DNA from: Marinobacter zhejiangensis
Lineage (GTDB): Bacteria; Pseudomonadota; Gammaproteobacteria; Pseudomonadales; Oleiphilaceae
Direction: 5' to 3'
Assembly: GCF_900114775.1 (NCBI RefSeq)
Contig: NZ_FOUE01000002.1
Span: 186,001-250,000 of the forward strand
Length of the DNA stretch: 64,000 bases
In this document: piece by piece, positions 54,692 through 63,358 of the stretch
Position numbering within the stretch: the stretch's first letter is position 1
How the letters are laid out: each line of letters begins with the position of its first letter
Made by a program: the position numbers and the translations under genes
Notes under the pieces: model-generated
The model's database searches: none
Seen by the model: the letters and a program-made list of their open reading frames with translations, nothing else
What the model was told of the DNA's origin: nothing

Positions 54692-55969
54692 ATGAAAACC
54701 AACAATAAAATGATCGCCGCGACCCTGGCGACCTCTTTTCTTCTGACCGCCTGTGGCGGTGGTGGAGATTCGTCCGACAGTGGAGGTTCTGTCACGCCTG
54801 GCAGCGCCCTGAATGCCGGCGCCGGCGCACCGACGGGTGCCCAGGGTAGCTGTGATGCAGCAACCTCCGGGGTTAATTGGGATGCCCTGATGACCGAGAC
54901 CTGTCCAAACCTTTCCGATTACAACCTGTTTGTCGATGCGAGTGACCCCACATCCGGCCCGACCCAGGGTGGGGTGCCGTATGACTTGTCCACCGCTTTG
55001 TTTACTGATTACACCAGCAAGTACCGCTTCGTGTTTGTGCCTGAAGGGGAAACCGTTGGCTACAACCCTTCGGAGGCCCTGGACTTCCCGGTAGGTACAG
55101 TGATCACCAAGACCTTTGCGTTGCCGGAAAATACCGCCATGCGTGACGGAGCAGAGCTGGTCATCGAAACCCGGCTGCTGATCCACCGCACCGACGGCTG
55201 GACCGCACTGCCTTACTACTGGTCTTCGGAGTCTGATGCCACGCTGGCAATTGCAGGACAACGTCTGACTGGCCTGACAACCATCAACAACCAGGGGCAG
55301 CAGATCACCTTCGATTATTCCGTTCCCAAGGCTGCGGACTGCACGTCTTGCCACTCCATCGTGCCTGACCTTGCTGGCCCGGAGGACGATCGCGAGCAGA
55401 TTTTCCTGCCCATTGGCCCAAAGGCCCGTTATCTCAACAAAGACTTCACCTACTCAGACGGCACTGTATACAACCAGCTGCAGTATTGGGCGGAAGGTCA
55501 ATTGCTGAGCGGGCTGCCTACGGATTTTCAGAGTGTCGAGCGGGCGCCGGTTTTTAATGATGAAACCCACATTGCGTCACTCAGTGACAGCGAGCTCAAC
55601 GATAAGGCTCGGGCCTACCTGGACATCAACTGTGCTCATTGTCACCGAGCCGACCTGACGCTTCCTGCTGACTATGCCGGCCCGGCCGGTAGTAGCGGTG
55701 TGCAACTGGAGTACAACCGCAACTATGCCGATTCTCCCGGCAAGTTCGGCGTGTGCAAGGACCCGGTTGCCGGGGGGCATGAGGACTATCCGTACGATGT
55801 GATTCCTGGCAATGCTGATGAGTCCTATCTGCTGTTCCGTATGTCGACCACGGATAGCCGCCACAAGATGCCGGAGCTCGGTCGCAGCACCGTGCACCAG
55901 GAAGGCGTTCAGCTCATCCGGAGCTGGATTGATCAGCTTCCACGGGCAAGCTGTTCCCCAGCAACCTGA
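54692..55969 (+). CDS. SO2930-family dihaem c-type cytochrome lipoprotein
   Basis: A 425-residue exported protein from ATG 54692, where the leader and lipobox LLTAC begin; an upstream in-frame ATG at 54623 gives a non-leader extension. Two haem-binding motifs are present, CTSCH (about 229) and CAHCH (about 325), with methionines near the end as possible axial ligands. It matches the family found as partner of the TIGR03805 beta-helix protein. It likely passes electrons in the periplasm for an oxidation carried out with the beta-helix protein, which is inference. Confidence 0.88.
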   Translation: MKTNNKMIAATLATSFLLTACGGGGDSSDSGGSVTPGSALNAGAGAPTGAQGSCDAATSGVNWDALMTETCPNLSDYNLFVDASDPTSGPTQGGVPYDLSTALFTDYTSKYRFVFVPEGETVGYNPSEALDFPVGTVITKTFALPENTAMRDGAELVIETRLLIHRTDGWTALPYYWSSESDATLAIAGQRLTGLTTINNQGQQITFDYSVPKAADCTSCHSIVPDLAGPEDDREQIFLPIGPKARYLNKDFTYSDGTVYNQLQYWAEGQLLSGLPTDFQSVERAPVFNDETHIASLSDSELNDKARAYLDINCAHCHRADLTLPADYAGPAGSSGVQLEYNRNYADSPGKFGVCKDPVAGGHEDYPYDVIPGNADESYLLFRMSTTDSRHKMPELGRSTVHQEGVQLIRSWIDQLPRASCSPAT

Positions 55970-56010
55970 GTATTCGTGCTAGGTAAGGTTAGTCGGTGTT
56001 TGGGGAGCTG

Positions 56011-57291
56011 TTACAACAGCCACAGTGTCACCAACCCGGCCACCATGGACAAGCTCATTGGGACTGCCACCCGCAGCCCCAGTGAGCGGGTGCCGATCGA
56101 CATGGCCAGGCCGGTCTTCACCAGGTTGTTGACCGCGGCAGCGATGACAATCCCCAGCACTGCGGTGTCGGCACTGATCGATGACTGCGACATCCGGGTC
56201 AGGGAAAGGGTGATGGCATCCACGTCAGCCACGCCTGAGGTGGCGGCCAGGGCGTAGACTCCGGCATCCCCAAACCATGTTTTGAGAATTTCACCGAAAA
56301 ACAGAATGGCGGTCAGTAGCATCCCGAACACCAGGGCAGCCTTGAGATCGAGGGGGTTCTGATTCAACTGGGGCTGCTCCACCGAGAGGGCTGCACGGTT
56401 CAGATACCAGATTGCCAGGGCGGGGATGTAGAGCACCAGGGTCATGGTTACCACGGGCCATACCAGCGAGGGCAGCAGATCCCGGTTGATCAGGGCGCAG
56501 AAAATCAGGATGCGCGGGAACATGGTGCCGCACGCAATCAGGATGCCGGATGCCAGCTGAGGGTTGAGGCTTGGGGCCTCACGGGACAGCCGCGAAAAGT
56601 GCAGTGTCAGTGCCGTGGACGATGTCAGCCCGGCAAACATACTGGTGAACAGGATGCCTTTGGCGGCACCGGCAAGCTGCATGGCGAAATAGCCGACAAA
56701 CGACACGGTCGCAATCAACACCACCATCCACCAGATTTCATAGGGGTTGAGTACGCCCCCCGGTCCCATATTGGTGTTCGGCAGGAGGGGCAGCATCACC
56801 ACGGAGATCAGCAGCAGCTTCAGGGCGGCGTCCATTTCCCGTGCCTGCAACTTGCGAACCCAGCCGTGGATCTCATCCTTGTTGTCCAGAATGATGGCGG
56901 TCGCCACCGCCGCAGCGGCCGCCGGAAACGGGTCTACCGCAACCGCTACGGCGCCGAAACAGAACGTCAGAATGAGCCCCAATATGCTGGTAATACTGAA
57001 ATCGTGGTTTTCCAGCAAACGCTGGTGGTAGGACACCAGGGCCGCACCCACCAGGCTGATCAGCGTGATCGGAAACGCCCAGGCGGTCAGGGTTTCCGTC
57101 AGCAGCGCCGCCATACCCCCCAGTAAGCCGGTCAGCGCATAAGTACGGATGCCGGCAATCCGCTCGCCAGATTTCCGGTCTCGCGCCGACCATCCCCGCT
57201 GCAGCCCGATCAGGGCCCCCAGCAATAGCGCTGCCGCCAGCTTCAGAGTGATGCTGTGCTGGACAATGAACTGGTTGGCGACTTCATCCAT
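56011..57291 (-). CDS. MgtC/SapB family membrane protein with DUF4010 domain
   Basis: A 426-residue integral membrane protein. Residues 1-150 form the MgtC-like part (LAAALLLGALIGLQRGW, GERIAGIRTYALTGLLGG), and the rest a DUF4010 domain with about seven more helices (VTLWLL at the end). Members are suspected cation or magnesium-related transporters, but no activity is established for this class. It is a single gene without an obvious M-box leader. Confidence 0.88.
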   Translation of the reverse strand: MDEVANQFIVQHSITLKLAAALLLGALIGLQRGWSARDRKSGERIAGIRTYALTGLLGGMAALLTETLTAWAFPITLISLVGAALVSYHQRLLENHDFSITSILGLILTFCFGAVAVAVDPFPAAAAAVATAIILDNKDEIHGWVRKLQAREMDAALKLLLISVVMLPLLPNTNMGPGGVLNPYEIWWMVVLIATVSFVGYFAMQLAGAAKGILFTSMFAGLTSSTALTLHFSRLSREAPSLNPQLASGILIACGTMFPRILIFCALINRDLLPSLVWPVVTMTLVLYIPALAIWYLNRAALSVEQPQLNQNPLDLKAALVFGMLLTAILFFGEILKTWFGDAGVYALAATSGVADVDAITLSLTRMSQSSISADTAVLGIVIAAAVNNLVKTGLAMSIGTRSLGLRVAVPMSLSMVAGLVTLWLL

Positions 57292-57409
57292 GGGGGTGAT
57301 CCTGTTTAAAACTGGGAATAAGAGGGCTCAGGGAAGTTAATGCCACTTTTTTCTAGCATAGGCAAGGGGTTGCGTGGGATGCAATGGGGCGCTTGCGTTT
57401 TTAGTGGGG

Positions 57410-57452
57410 TTGACTGCACGTCAATCTCTGACTATGGTTGACGTACAGTCAA
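57410..57452. promoter_or_regulatory. two HigA-type operator palindromes
   Basis: TTGACTGCACGTCAA (57410-57424) and TTGACGTACAGTCAA (57438-57452) are imperfect palindromes sharing TTGAC/GTCAA arms, 28 bp apart start to start. They lie 43-85 bp before higB, where the antitoxin would autorepress. Confidence 0.7.
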
Positions 57453-57494
57453 CACTTGCGTTGATGTTGAGTTTCAGTCAGCTAGGGATAGCCA

Positions 57495-57812
57495 ATGAAT
57501 GTCATTTCAAAAAAGCCGTTCAACGATGCGGCCAAGAAGTACCCCAATGACCGGGAGGCATTGCTTGATATGTATCGCGTGTTGGATAGAACGGATTTCC
57601 AAACACCGGATGAGTTAAAGGCGGTTTTTCCGTCACTGGACAATTTTAAATACAAGGATAAGTGGTGGGTTCTGGATGTTGGCGGAAACAACCTGCGCGT
57701 TCTTGTGTTTATCCAGTTTGTAAACAAGCGCATGTATATCAAACATATAGTCAGTCATGCGGATTACGACAAACTGACCAAGAAGTACAGGAAGGAACAG
57801 GATAAGAGGTGA
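57495..57812 (+). CDS. higB: HigB-type mRNA interferase toxin
   Basis: A 105-residue RelE-superfamily toxin. It matches E. coli HigB closely: KAVFPSLDNFKYKDKWWVLDVGGNNLRVLVFI is the conserved core and HIVSHADYDKLTKKY the C-terminal active-site part, with a conserved histidine and tyrosine. It cuts mRNA on the ribosome. An AGGGA site is 6 nt before ATG. The toxin gene precedes the antitoxin, the usual Hig order, with 4 nt between. Confidence 0.93.
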   Translation: MNVISKKPFNDAAKKYPNDREALLDMYRVLDRTDFQTPDELKAVFPSLDNFKYKDKWWVLDVGGNNLRVLVFIQFVNKRMYIKHIVSHADYDKLTKKYRKEQDKR

Positions 57813-57816
57813 AATC

Positions 57817-58248
57817 ATGGCTCAGTTAGCAATTGTCGATGCTTACCAGACCTTTATGGCCACTGCTCAGCCGTTGATCAACATTGATACTGACGAGCAG
57901 TATGAGGCGGCGCTTGAAACACTGGAGCAGGTGCTGGAATCAGCCAGCGATACCCTGGATGACCCGCTGAACCCTCTCATTGATATGCTCAGCCAGGCAA
58001 TCGCCCGCTACGAGTCCAGGGACGAGGAACTGGTGGCATATGTTGCAGAGGCGGGCACCGTTCCTGCTGATATTGCACTGCTTCGCACGTTGATGAAACA
58101 GCACCATCTCACCGGCAGTGACCTGCCGGAGATCGGAGATAAAACCATGGTCTCCAAGGTCCTGAATGGAAAAAGAACCTTGAGCCGTCAGGCGATTGAG
58201 AAGCTGTGCGAGCGGTTTGGGCTTAGCCCTGCGATGTTCTTCGGGTGA
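57817..58248 (+). CDS. higA: HigA-type antitoxin
   Basis: A 143-residue antitoxin of the E. coli HigA class. The N-terminal helical region (about 1-75) binds the toxin, and an HTH near 105-140 (DKTMVSKVLNGKRTLSRQAIEKLCERFG) binds DNA. AGAGGTG is 5 nt upstream. It neutralises HigB and represses the operon through the palindromes upstream. It ends 8 nt before the convergent flavoprotein gene. Confidence 0.93.
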   Translation: MAQLAIVDAYQTFMATAQPLINIDTDEQYEAALETLEQVLESASDTLDDPLNPLIDMLSQAIARYESRDEELVAYVAEAGTVPADIALLRTLMKQHHLTGSDLPEIGDKTMVSKVLNGKRTLSRQAIEKLCERFGLSPAMFFG

Positions 58249-58255
58249 CGGTCGT

Positions 58256-59461
58256 TCAGACCGCATTCCCCGCCGCCACCCCCGACGCCCACGCCCATTG
58301 GAAGTTGTGCCCGCCCAGATGACCGGTCACATCCACCACCTCGCCAATGAAGAACAGGTTGGGGCGGTCGTTGACGGCCATGGTTTTGGACGACAGCTGG
58401 CGGGTATCAACGCCGCCGAGGGTGACTTCGGCGGTGCGGTAGCCTTCGGTGCCGGAGGGTTTGATGTGCCAGCGGTTGAGAGCGTCGGCGACCTGCTCGA
58501 GATCGGTGTTCTTGTAGCCCTGCAGCGGGCCCTGCCAGTGGTGCAGGTCATTCAGCGCCTGGGCGAAGCGTTTCGGCAGGTGCTGGTTGAGGTACTTGGC
58601 GACGGTGCTTTGCGGCGCGTCCTTGCGCAGTGTTTGCAGGGCTTCACTGGCGGACTCGTCGGGCAGCAGGTTGATGGCCAGCTCGTCGCCGGGCTGCCAG
58701 AAACTGGAGATCTGCAGCATGGCCGGGCCACTGAGGCCGCGATGGGTCACCAGCATGGGCTCGCGGAAACTCATGCCGTTGCAGCTCACTTCCACCGGGC
58801 AGCTAACCCCGGACAGCGGCGCCAGTTGTTCCTTCAGCGCCGGTTGCAGGGTAAAGGGCACCAGGCCGGCGCGGGTAGGCAATACCTCGAGGCCAAACTG
58901 GCGGGCAATGTCGTAGCCAAAGCCGGTGGCGCCCATGGTGGGTATGGACAGCCCGCCGCAGGCGACGACCAGTGATTCGCACTCAAACGAGCCTGCGCTG
59001 GTGGCAAGACAGTAGCCGTCACCCCTCTCGCTGATCTCGCGGATCTCGGTTTCCATGCGGAGTTTTGCACCTGACCAATCGCATTCGGTGAGCAGTACCT
59101 GCAGGATGTCCTTGCTGCTGTCGGCGCAGAACAGTTGCCCTGCGGCCTTTTCCACATACTCCACGCCATGGCGTTCTACCAGCTCCAGAAAGTGGTGTGG
59201 GGTGTAGCGCTTCAGGGCGGAAATGCAGTAGTGGGGGTTGTCCGACAGGAAATTGGCCGGGGTGCTGTTGAGGTTGGTGAAGTTACAGCGGCCACCGCCG
59301 GACATCAGGATTTTCTTGCCGGGCTTGTTGGCGTGATCCAGCACCAGCACGCGGCGGCCACGGTACGCTGCTGTTGCCGCACACATGAGCCCGGCGGCAC
59401 CGGCGCCAATGATGATGACGTCAAAATTTTTGGAACCGGTAGGGGTCAATTGCGGTGTCAT
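58256..59461 (-). CDS. NAD(P)/FAD-dependent flavoprotein of the YhiN/BaiN (HI0933) family
   Basis: A 401-residue flavoprotein. The N-terminal dinucleotide motif is VIIIGAGAAGLMCAATAAYRG. Family marks are GKKILMSGGGRCNFTN, GGLSIPTMGATGFGY and the C-terminal FAD-contacting GEVVDVTGHLGGHNFQWAWASG in pieces. Homologues include BaiN, a bile-acid reductase in gut bacteria, and YhiN, whose role is not known. Here the substrate is unknown. Full length for the family. Confidence 0.9.
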   Translation of the reverse strand: MTPQLTPTGSKNFDVIIIGAGAAGLMCAATAAYRGRRVLVLDHANKPGKKILMSGGGRCNFTNLNSTPANFLSDNPHYCISALKRYTPHHFLELVERHGVEYVEKAAGQLFCADSSKDILQVLLTECDWSGAKLRMETEIREISERGDGYCLATSAGSFECESLVVACGGLSIPTMGATGFGYDIARQFGLEVLPTRAGLVPFTLQPALKEQLAPLSGVSCPVEVSCNGMSFREPMLVTHRGLSGPAMLQISSFWQPGDELAINLLPDESASEALQTLRKDAPQSTVAKYLNQHLPKRFAQALNDLHHWQGPLQGYKNTDLEQVADALNRWHIKPSGTEGYRTAEVTLGGVDTRQLSSKTMAVNDRPNLFFIGEVVDVTGHLGGHNFQWAWASGVAAGNAV

Positions 59462-59589
59462 ATACAGCCATGGTTGAAAAAACGACCGGAAAGTATAGCG
59501 GTCTGGTCAAGGATTTACATAGCGGTATAGCCGCAGTTTGATTAGACTGTGTGTGTTTACTAACTGCCTTGCCCTTACAGGAACTCGCT

Positions 59590-60684
59590 TTGTTTCGAAC
59601 CTGCCTGTTAACTCTTCTGTTGTTAAGTCCTGCTTTTGCCTGGGCCTTTTCCGTCACTTTCATCAATCCCGGTAAACACGATGAGACCTACTGGGTCGAT
59701 GCCGCCAATGGCATGCGGTCTGCAGCCAACAGCCTGGGTATTGACCTTGAGATCCTGTTTGCCGAGCGTGACCCGGTTCGCCAGATCCAGCTAACCAGTG
59801 CCGTCGCCGCACGCGAGGGCAGTGACCGGCCAGACTATTTGTTGCTGTCGGTGGAGAAAGGCACGTTTGCCGAGCAGCTTCGGATCGCCGATGGGGCCGG
59901 GCTGAAAGTGTTCCTGGCCTACAATGGCCTGCTCGATGAGGAGCGGGCGCGCTTCGGAGGTCCCCGTGAGCAGTACAAGGGGTTACTCGGTTCCCTGATT
60001 CCGTCAGCGGAGTCGGCGGGTGAGATGACCGCCCAGGCGCTTCTGGACGAAGCCCGTCGGCGGGGTTTGCAGGCCGATGACGGTAAGATCCACCTGGTGG
60101 CTATTTCCGGTGACCGCTCGACGGACAGCTCGATTCGCCGTAATGAGGGCATGCTGTCGGTGGTGGATGCCAACGAGGATCTGGTGCTCGATCAGTTGGT
60201 GCATGCGGATTGGAGTCGTGACATCGGCAAGCTCAAGGCTGCGCAGCTTCATGAGCGTTACCCGGATACCACGCTGTTCTGGAGTGGCAGTGACCTGATT
60301 GCGTTGGGGGCGATGGAAGCCCTGAGAGAGCGCGGCCTGCGTCCTGGGGGTGATGTCCTGGTATCCGGAGTCAACACCTCTGTCGAAGCCATGAATGCGG
60401 TTATTCGCGGTGAGATGACGGCGCTGGCGGGAGGGCATTACATGACCGGGGCCTGGTCGCTGGTGCTGCTGTATGATTATCACCACGGTATCGATTTTGC
60501 GGAGACCGAAGGTGTCGAGATGCAACGTTCGATGTTTACTCTGTTTACACCTGAGCTTGCCGCGCGTTTTCTTGAGTGTTTTGGTGCATCGATTCCAAAG
60601 GTTGATTTCACCCGTTACAGCAAGTTCCTGAACCCGGATATGACTCGCTACCAGTTTGACATTGGCCAACTGTTAGAACCGTGA
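59590..60684 (+). CDS. periplasmic sugar-binding-type protein paired with a diguanylate cyclase
   Basis: A 364-residue exported binding protein of the type I (ribose/LuxP-like) fold. I choose TTG 59590 because AGGA lies about 7 nt upstream and the product then starts directly with a clean signal peptide (LLTLLLLSPAFAWA). A GTG at 59551 would place 13 extra residues before it. The fold is seen in VTFINPGKHDETYWVDAANG, then DYLLLSVEKGTF and VLVSGVNTSVEAMNAV. No ABC transporter genes are near. The stop overlaps the cyclase start by 4 nt, so it is probably a ligand receptor that acts on the sensor domain of that cyclase. Confidence 0.85.
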   Translation: MFRTCLLTLLLLSPAFAWAFSVTFINPGKHDETYWVDAANGMRSAANSLGIDLEILFAERDPVRQIQLTSAVAAREGSDRPDYLLLSVEKGTFAEQLRIADGAGLKVFLAYNGLLDEERARFGGPREQYKGLLGSLIPSAESAGEMTAQALLDEARRRGLQADDGKIHLVAISGDRSTDSSIRRNEGMLSVVDANEDLVLDQLVHADWSRDIGKLKAAQLHERYPDTTLFWSGSDLIALGAMEALRERGLRPGGDVLVSGVNTSVEAMNAVIRGEMTALAGGHYMTGAWSLVLLYDYHHGIDFAETEGVEMQRSMFTLFTPELAARFLECFGASIPKVDFTRYSKFLNPDMTRYQFDIGQLLEP

Positions 60685-62027
60685 ATTCTTTAAACCGAAC
60701 TCGTCCGTTCCAGTCCCTTACCCGGGACATATTGCGCAGGGTGATCACCGCTGCGGCATTTTCGATGGTGCTGATCGGTGCCGCCCAGACGTGGGTTCAG
60801 TACCGCAGCGAAGTGATCCGGGTGAATGAGCTGGTGGACGTGCTGGCGCAGACCCACGTACCCGTGCTGACGATGGCGCTTTGGGATATCGAGCCGACGG
60901 TGGCCGAGACGCAGGTATCAACGATTGCGTCCCACCGGGAAATTGAAGGCGCCTACCTTTCCACCGCGACTGGAATGATGTTCCAGGCCGGTGTGGTGGA
61001 TACGGAGGTTGAGCCTGAGTTCACCGTTGCCATTCCCAACCCCCGCAACAACAGTGAGGCGCCTCTGGGGGAGCTCCGGGTCTATTACGACCACGGCGAA
61101 ATCCAGCAGGCAATCCTGTTGGCGGTTGCCGGTGGCACCCTCAAGTTGGGATTGTTTATTGTGCTGGTGTGCCTGGTGGTTTACCGGGTTATGTTTTACC
61201 GCTTGAAGGCTCCGCTGCGACAGATCGCGGATTACAGTAAGGAACTGTTGCCAGACCGGGATAATCCGCCGCTGGTTATTCAGCGCCCGGAACGTCAGTG
61301 GCAGGATGAGATTGACCTGGTAGCGGAGGGTTTTGAAACCCTTCGTGAAGCGATATCCCGTTACAGCCGTGAGCGGGACCGTGCGATGAAAGAACTGGCG
61401 GAAGAGCGGGATCAGCTGGAAATCCGGGTGGCGGAGCGCACCAAGGAACTGGAATCCAGCCGTCGGGAACTGTACCTGCTGTCGCATACCGACCACCTGA
61501 CGGGGCTGGCGAACCGTCGATCCTTTGAGGACCGGTCAAGGCTTGAAGAGCGGAGGGTGCGGCGTTACCCGACACCGCTGTCACTGGTGATGATCGATGT
61601 GGACTATTTCAAGGGCTACAACGACTTCTATGGCCACGCTAAAGGCGATGAGTGTCTGGTTGCCCTGGGCAAGGTGATGATGGATCACTGCCGGCGTGCC
61701 GGTGAGTTTGCCGTTCGAATGGGCGGGGAGGAGTTTGCCTTGTTGCTCGCCGGTCAGGATGCGGAGGGTGCAGCGGAGGTCGCCGAGCGGCTCCGGCAGG
61801 CGCTGTTTGATGCCAATATCCTTCACGAAGGCTCCCCGCTGGGGCGGGTAACCATCAGTTTGGGGTGCGCCTCGTGGGAACCTGGTGGCGACCTTCCGCT
61901 GGATGACGCGTTGATTGACCGAATGCTCAGTCTGGCCGACAAACGCCTCTACAAAGCGAAGTTCAATGGTCGCAACCGGGTGTGCTCCTCCGGTGCGACC
62001 GAATTGGACAACGGCAGCGTTGCCTGA
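60681..62027 (+). CDS. membrane diguanylate cyclase, probable partner of the binding protein
   Basis: A 448-residue protein starting at GTG in the overlapping GTGA. Membrane helix 1 is at about 20-40, a 110-residue periplasmic sensor follows, helix 2 at about 150-172, then HAMP and coiled coil (about 175-270) and a GGDEF domain with GGEEF at 348-352. The layout parallels LuxP/LuxQ-type receptor pairs, but the output is cyclic-di-GMP synthesis. Translation is coupled to the binding protein. What ligand triggers it is unknown. Confidence 0.92.
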   Translation: MNSLNRTRPFQSLTRDILRRVITAAAFSMVLIGAAQTWVQYRSEVIRVNELVDVLAQTHVPVLTMALWDIEPTVAETQVSTIASHREIEGAYLSTATGMMFQAGVVDTEVEPEFTVAIPNPRNNSEAPLGELRVYYDHGEIQQAILLAVAGGTLKLGLFIVLVCLVVYRVMFYRLKAPLRQIADYSKELLPDRDNPPLVIQRPERQWQDEIDLVAEGFETLREAISRYSRERDRAMKELAEERDQLEIRVAERTKELESSRRELYLLSHTDHLTGLANRRSFEDRSRLEERRVRRYPTPLSLVMIDVDYFKGYNDFYGHAKGDECLVALGKVMMDHCRRAGEFAVRMGGEEFALLLAGQDAEGAAEVAERLRQALFDANILHEGSPLGRVTISLGCASWEPGGDLPLDDALIDRMLSLADKRLYKAKFNGRNRVCSSGATELDNGSVA

Positions 62028-62030
62028 CCC

Positions 62031-62843
62031 TCAGTCTTCTAGGGTCACCTGGCCTTCCATATAGAACGCTGCCTGACCGGAAATACTGACCCGGTCTCCC
62101 TTCAGCTCGCAGTTCAAGTGTCCGCCTCGGGCTGAAAGCTGCTGGGCGGACAGGCGACTCTTACTCAGTCGTCCGGCCCAGTAGGGCGTTAGCACGCTGT
62201 GAATAGACCCGGTGACCGGGTCTTCATCAATACCAATCCCGGGTGCAAAGTAGCGACTGACAAAATCACAATGTTCCCCTTCTGCCGTGATGATCAGCCC
62301 CTGGTTGCCGAGCTCCTTCAACAGACGAAAATCGGGCGTCGCGTTGCGAACCGCGGCTTCATCCGTCAGCACCACCAGGTAGTTGGTATCGTTGGGTACG
62401 AAGTAAACATGATCGTCAACCCCTTCCAGGGCGTCGTGCAGAAGCTGGGGCGTCGGCACCAGTTCCATGGCAAGGTTAGGAAAGTCCAGTTCAAGCCAGT
62501 GATTGTCGCGTCTCACAACGCCAAGGGGGCCGCTCATGGAGCGGAACCGGATGGCATTCCGCTCGAACCCCAGACGGTTGAACAGCACCCAGGCGGTGGC
62601 CAGGGTGGCATGGCCACACAGGGGAACCTCTGCCCCCGGCGTGAACCAGCGAATGTGAAAGTCGGCCTCGCTGCCTTCCGGTTCACGGACGACAAACGCG
62701 GTCTCTGACAAGTGGTTCTCCTGTGCGATGTTCTGAAGCAGGGTATCGGGCAGCCATTGTTCCAACGGCATGACGGCCGCCGGGTTGCCGCGGAATTGCT
62801 GGCTGGTGAAGGCGTCGACCTGATAAATCGGAAGTGTCGTCAT
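62031..62843 (-). CDS. PhzF-family isomerase/epimerase-fold protein
   Basis: A 270-residue protein of the PhzF fold. ATG 62843 is preceded by AGGA, and the frame continues upstream without function. The start IYQVDAFTSQQFRGNPAAVM is typical, as are the active-site glutamate in SETAFV, the CGHATLA segment and DPVTGSIHS near the C-terminus. Most members catalyse proton shifts or have unknown substrates; no phenazine genes are present here. It follows a small gene of unknown function by 26 nt on the same strand. Confidence 0.92.
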   Translation of the reverse strand: MTTLPIYQVDAFTSQQFRGNPAAVMPLEQWLPDTLLQNIAQENHLSETAFVVREPEGSEADFHIRWFTPGAEVPLCGHATLATAWVLFNRLGFERNAIRFRSMSGPLGVVRRDNHWLELDFPNLAMELVPTPQLLHDALEGVDDHVYFVPNDTNYLVVLTDEAAVRNATPDFRLLKELGNQGLIITAEGEHCDFVSRYFAPGIGIDEDPVTGSIHSVLTPYWAGRLSKSRLSAQQLSARGGHLNCELKGDRVSISGQAAFYMEGQVTLED

Positions 62844-62869
62844 GGTTTGTCCTGTCTGCGGATGTTGGG

Positions 62870-63178
62870 TCAGGTGGAGTGTCTGCCAGTGTATAGCGTG
62901 GCGTATTGGTGTGCTCGCAGGTTCACGAACAGGGCCAGCTCCGTTGCGCCATACAGGTGAATCCTGGTTTGGGTTCCGCGCCGGCAGATCACCCAGTGGC
63001 GCCTGCCGGCGCGGCAAACTTCAAAGCCAAGTGCCTCAAGATGTTGCAGGTTTCGGTCAGCACTGTCGGTTGCGTTTCTGTTCAGCGCATGGCTGTTGGC
63101 AATGCCCAGCAGGTCCCGTCGGTCGCCACTGGGACTGGGTAAAACAGGGGGCGTAAGTCTGGATTCAAAGGTGGTCAT
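62870..63178 (-). CDS. small hypothetical protein upstream of the PhzF-family gene
   Basis: A 102-residue basic protein. The second half (FEVCRAGRRHWVICRRGTQTRIHLYGATELALFVNL) has the look of a small alpha/beta domain with two Cys. No signal or membrane segment. I do not recognise the family. It ends 26 nt before the PhzF-family start, which supports co-transcription. The ribosome site is weak. A shadow frame cannot be fully excluded. Confidence 0.5.
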   Translation of the reverse strand: MTTFESRLTPPVLPSPSGDRRDLLGIANSHALNRNATDSADRNLQHLEALGFEVCRAGRRHWVICRRGTQTRIHLYGATELALFVNLRAHQYATLYTGRHST

Positions 63179-63358
63179 CGGTCGGGCTCCCGTTCCGTGG
63201 ATTTCCCGATTATTGTGGCTCTGATGGTCGAAGCCATAACAGATTCAGATTATATTTTTTTGAACCGGTACAGTGTTCAGGATTTGAAAACTGTGCTGTA
63301 TGGTTCATAGTAAATCTGTGCTGCACCCGCTGTTCACCGATCTGGCAGGATATTGATC

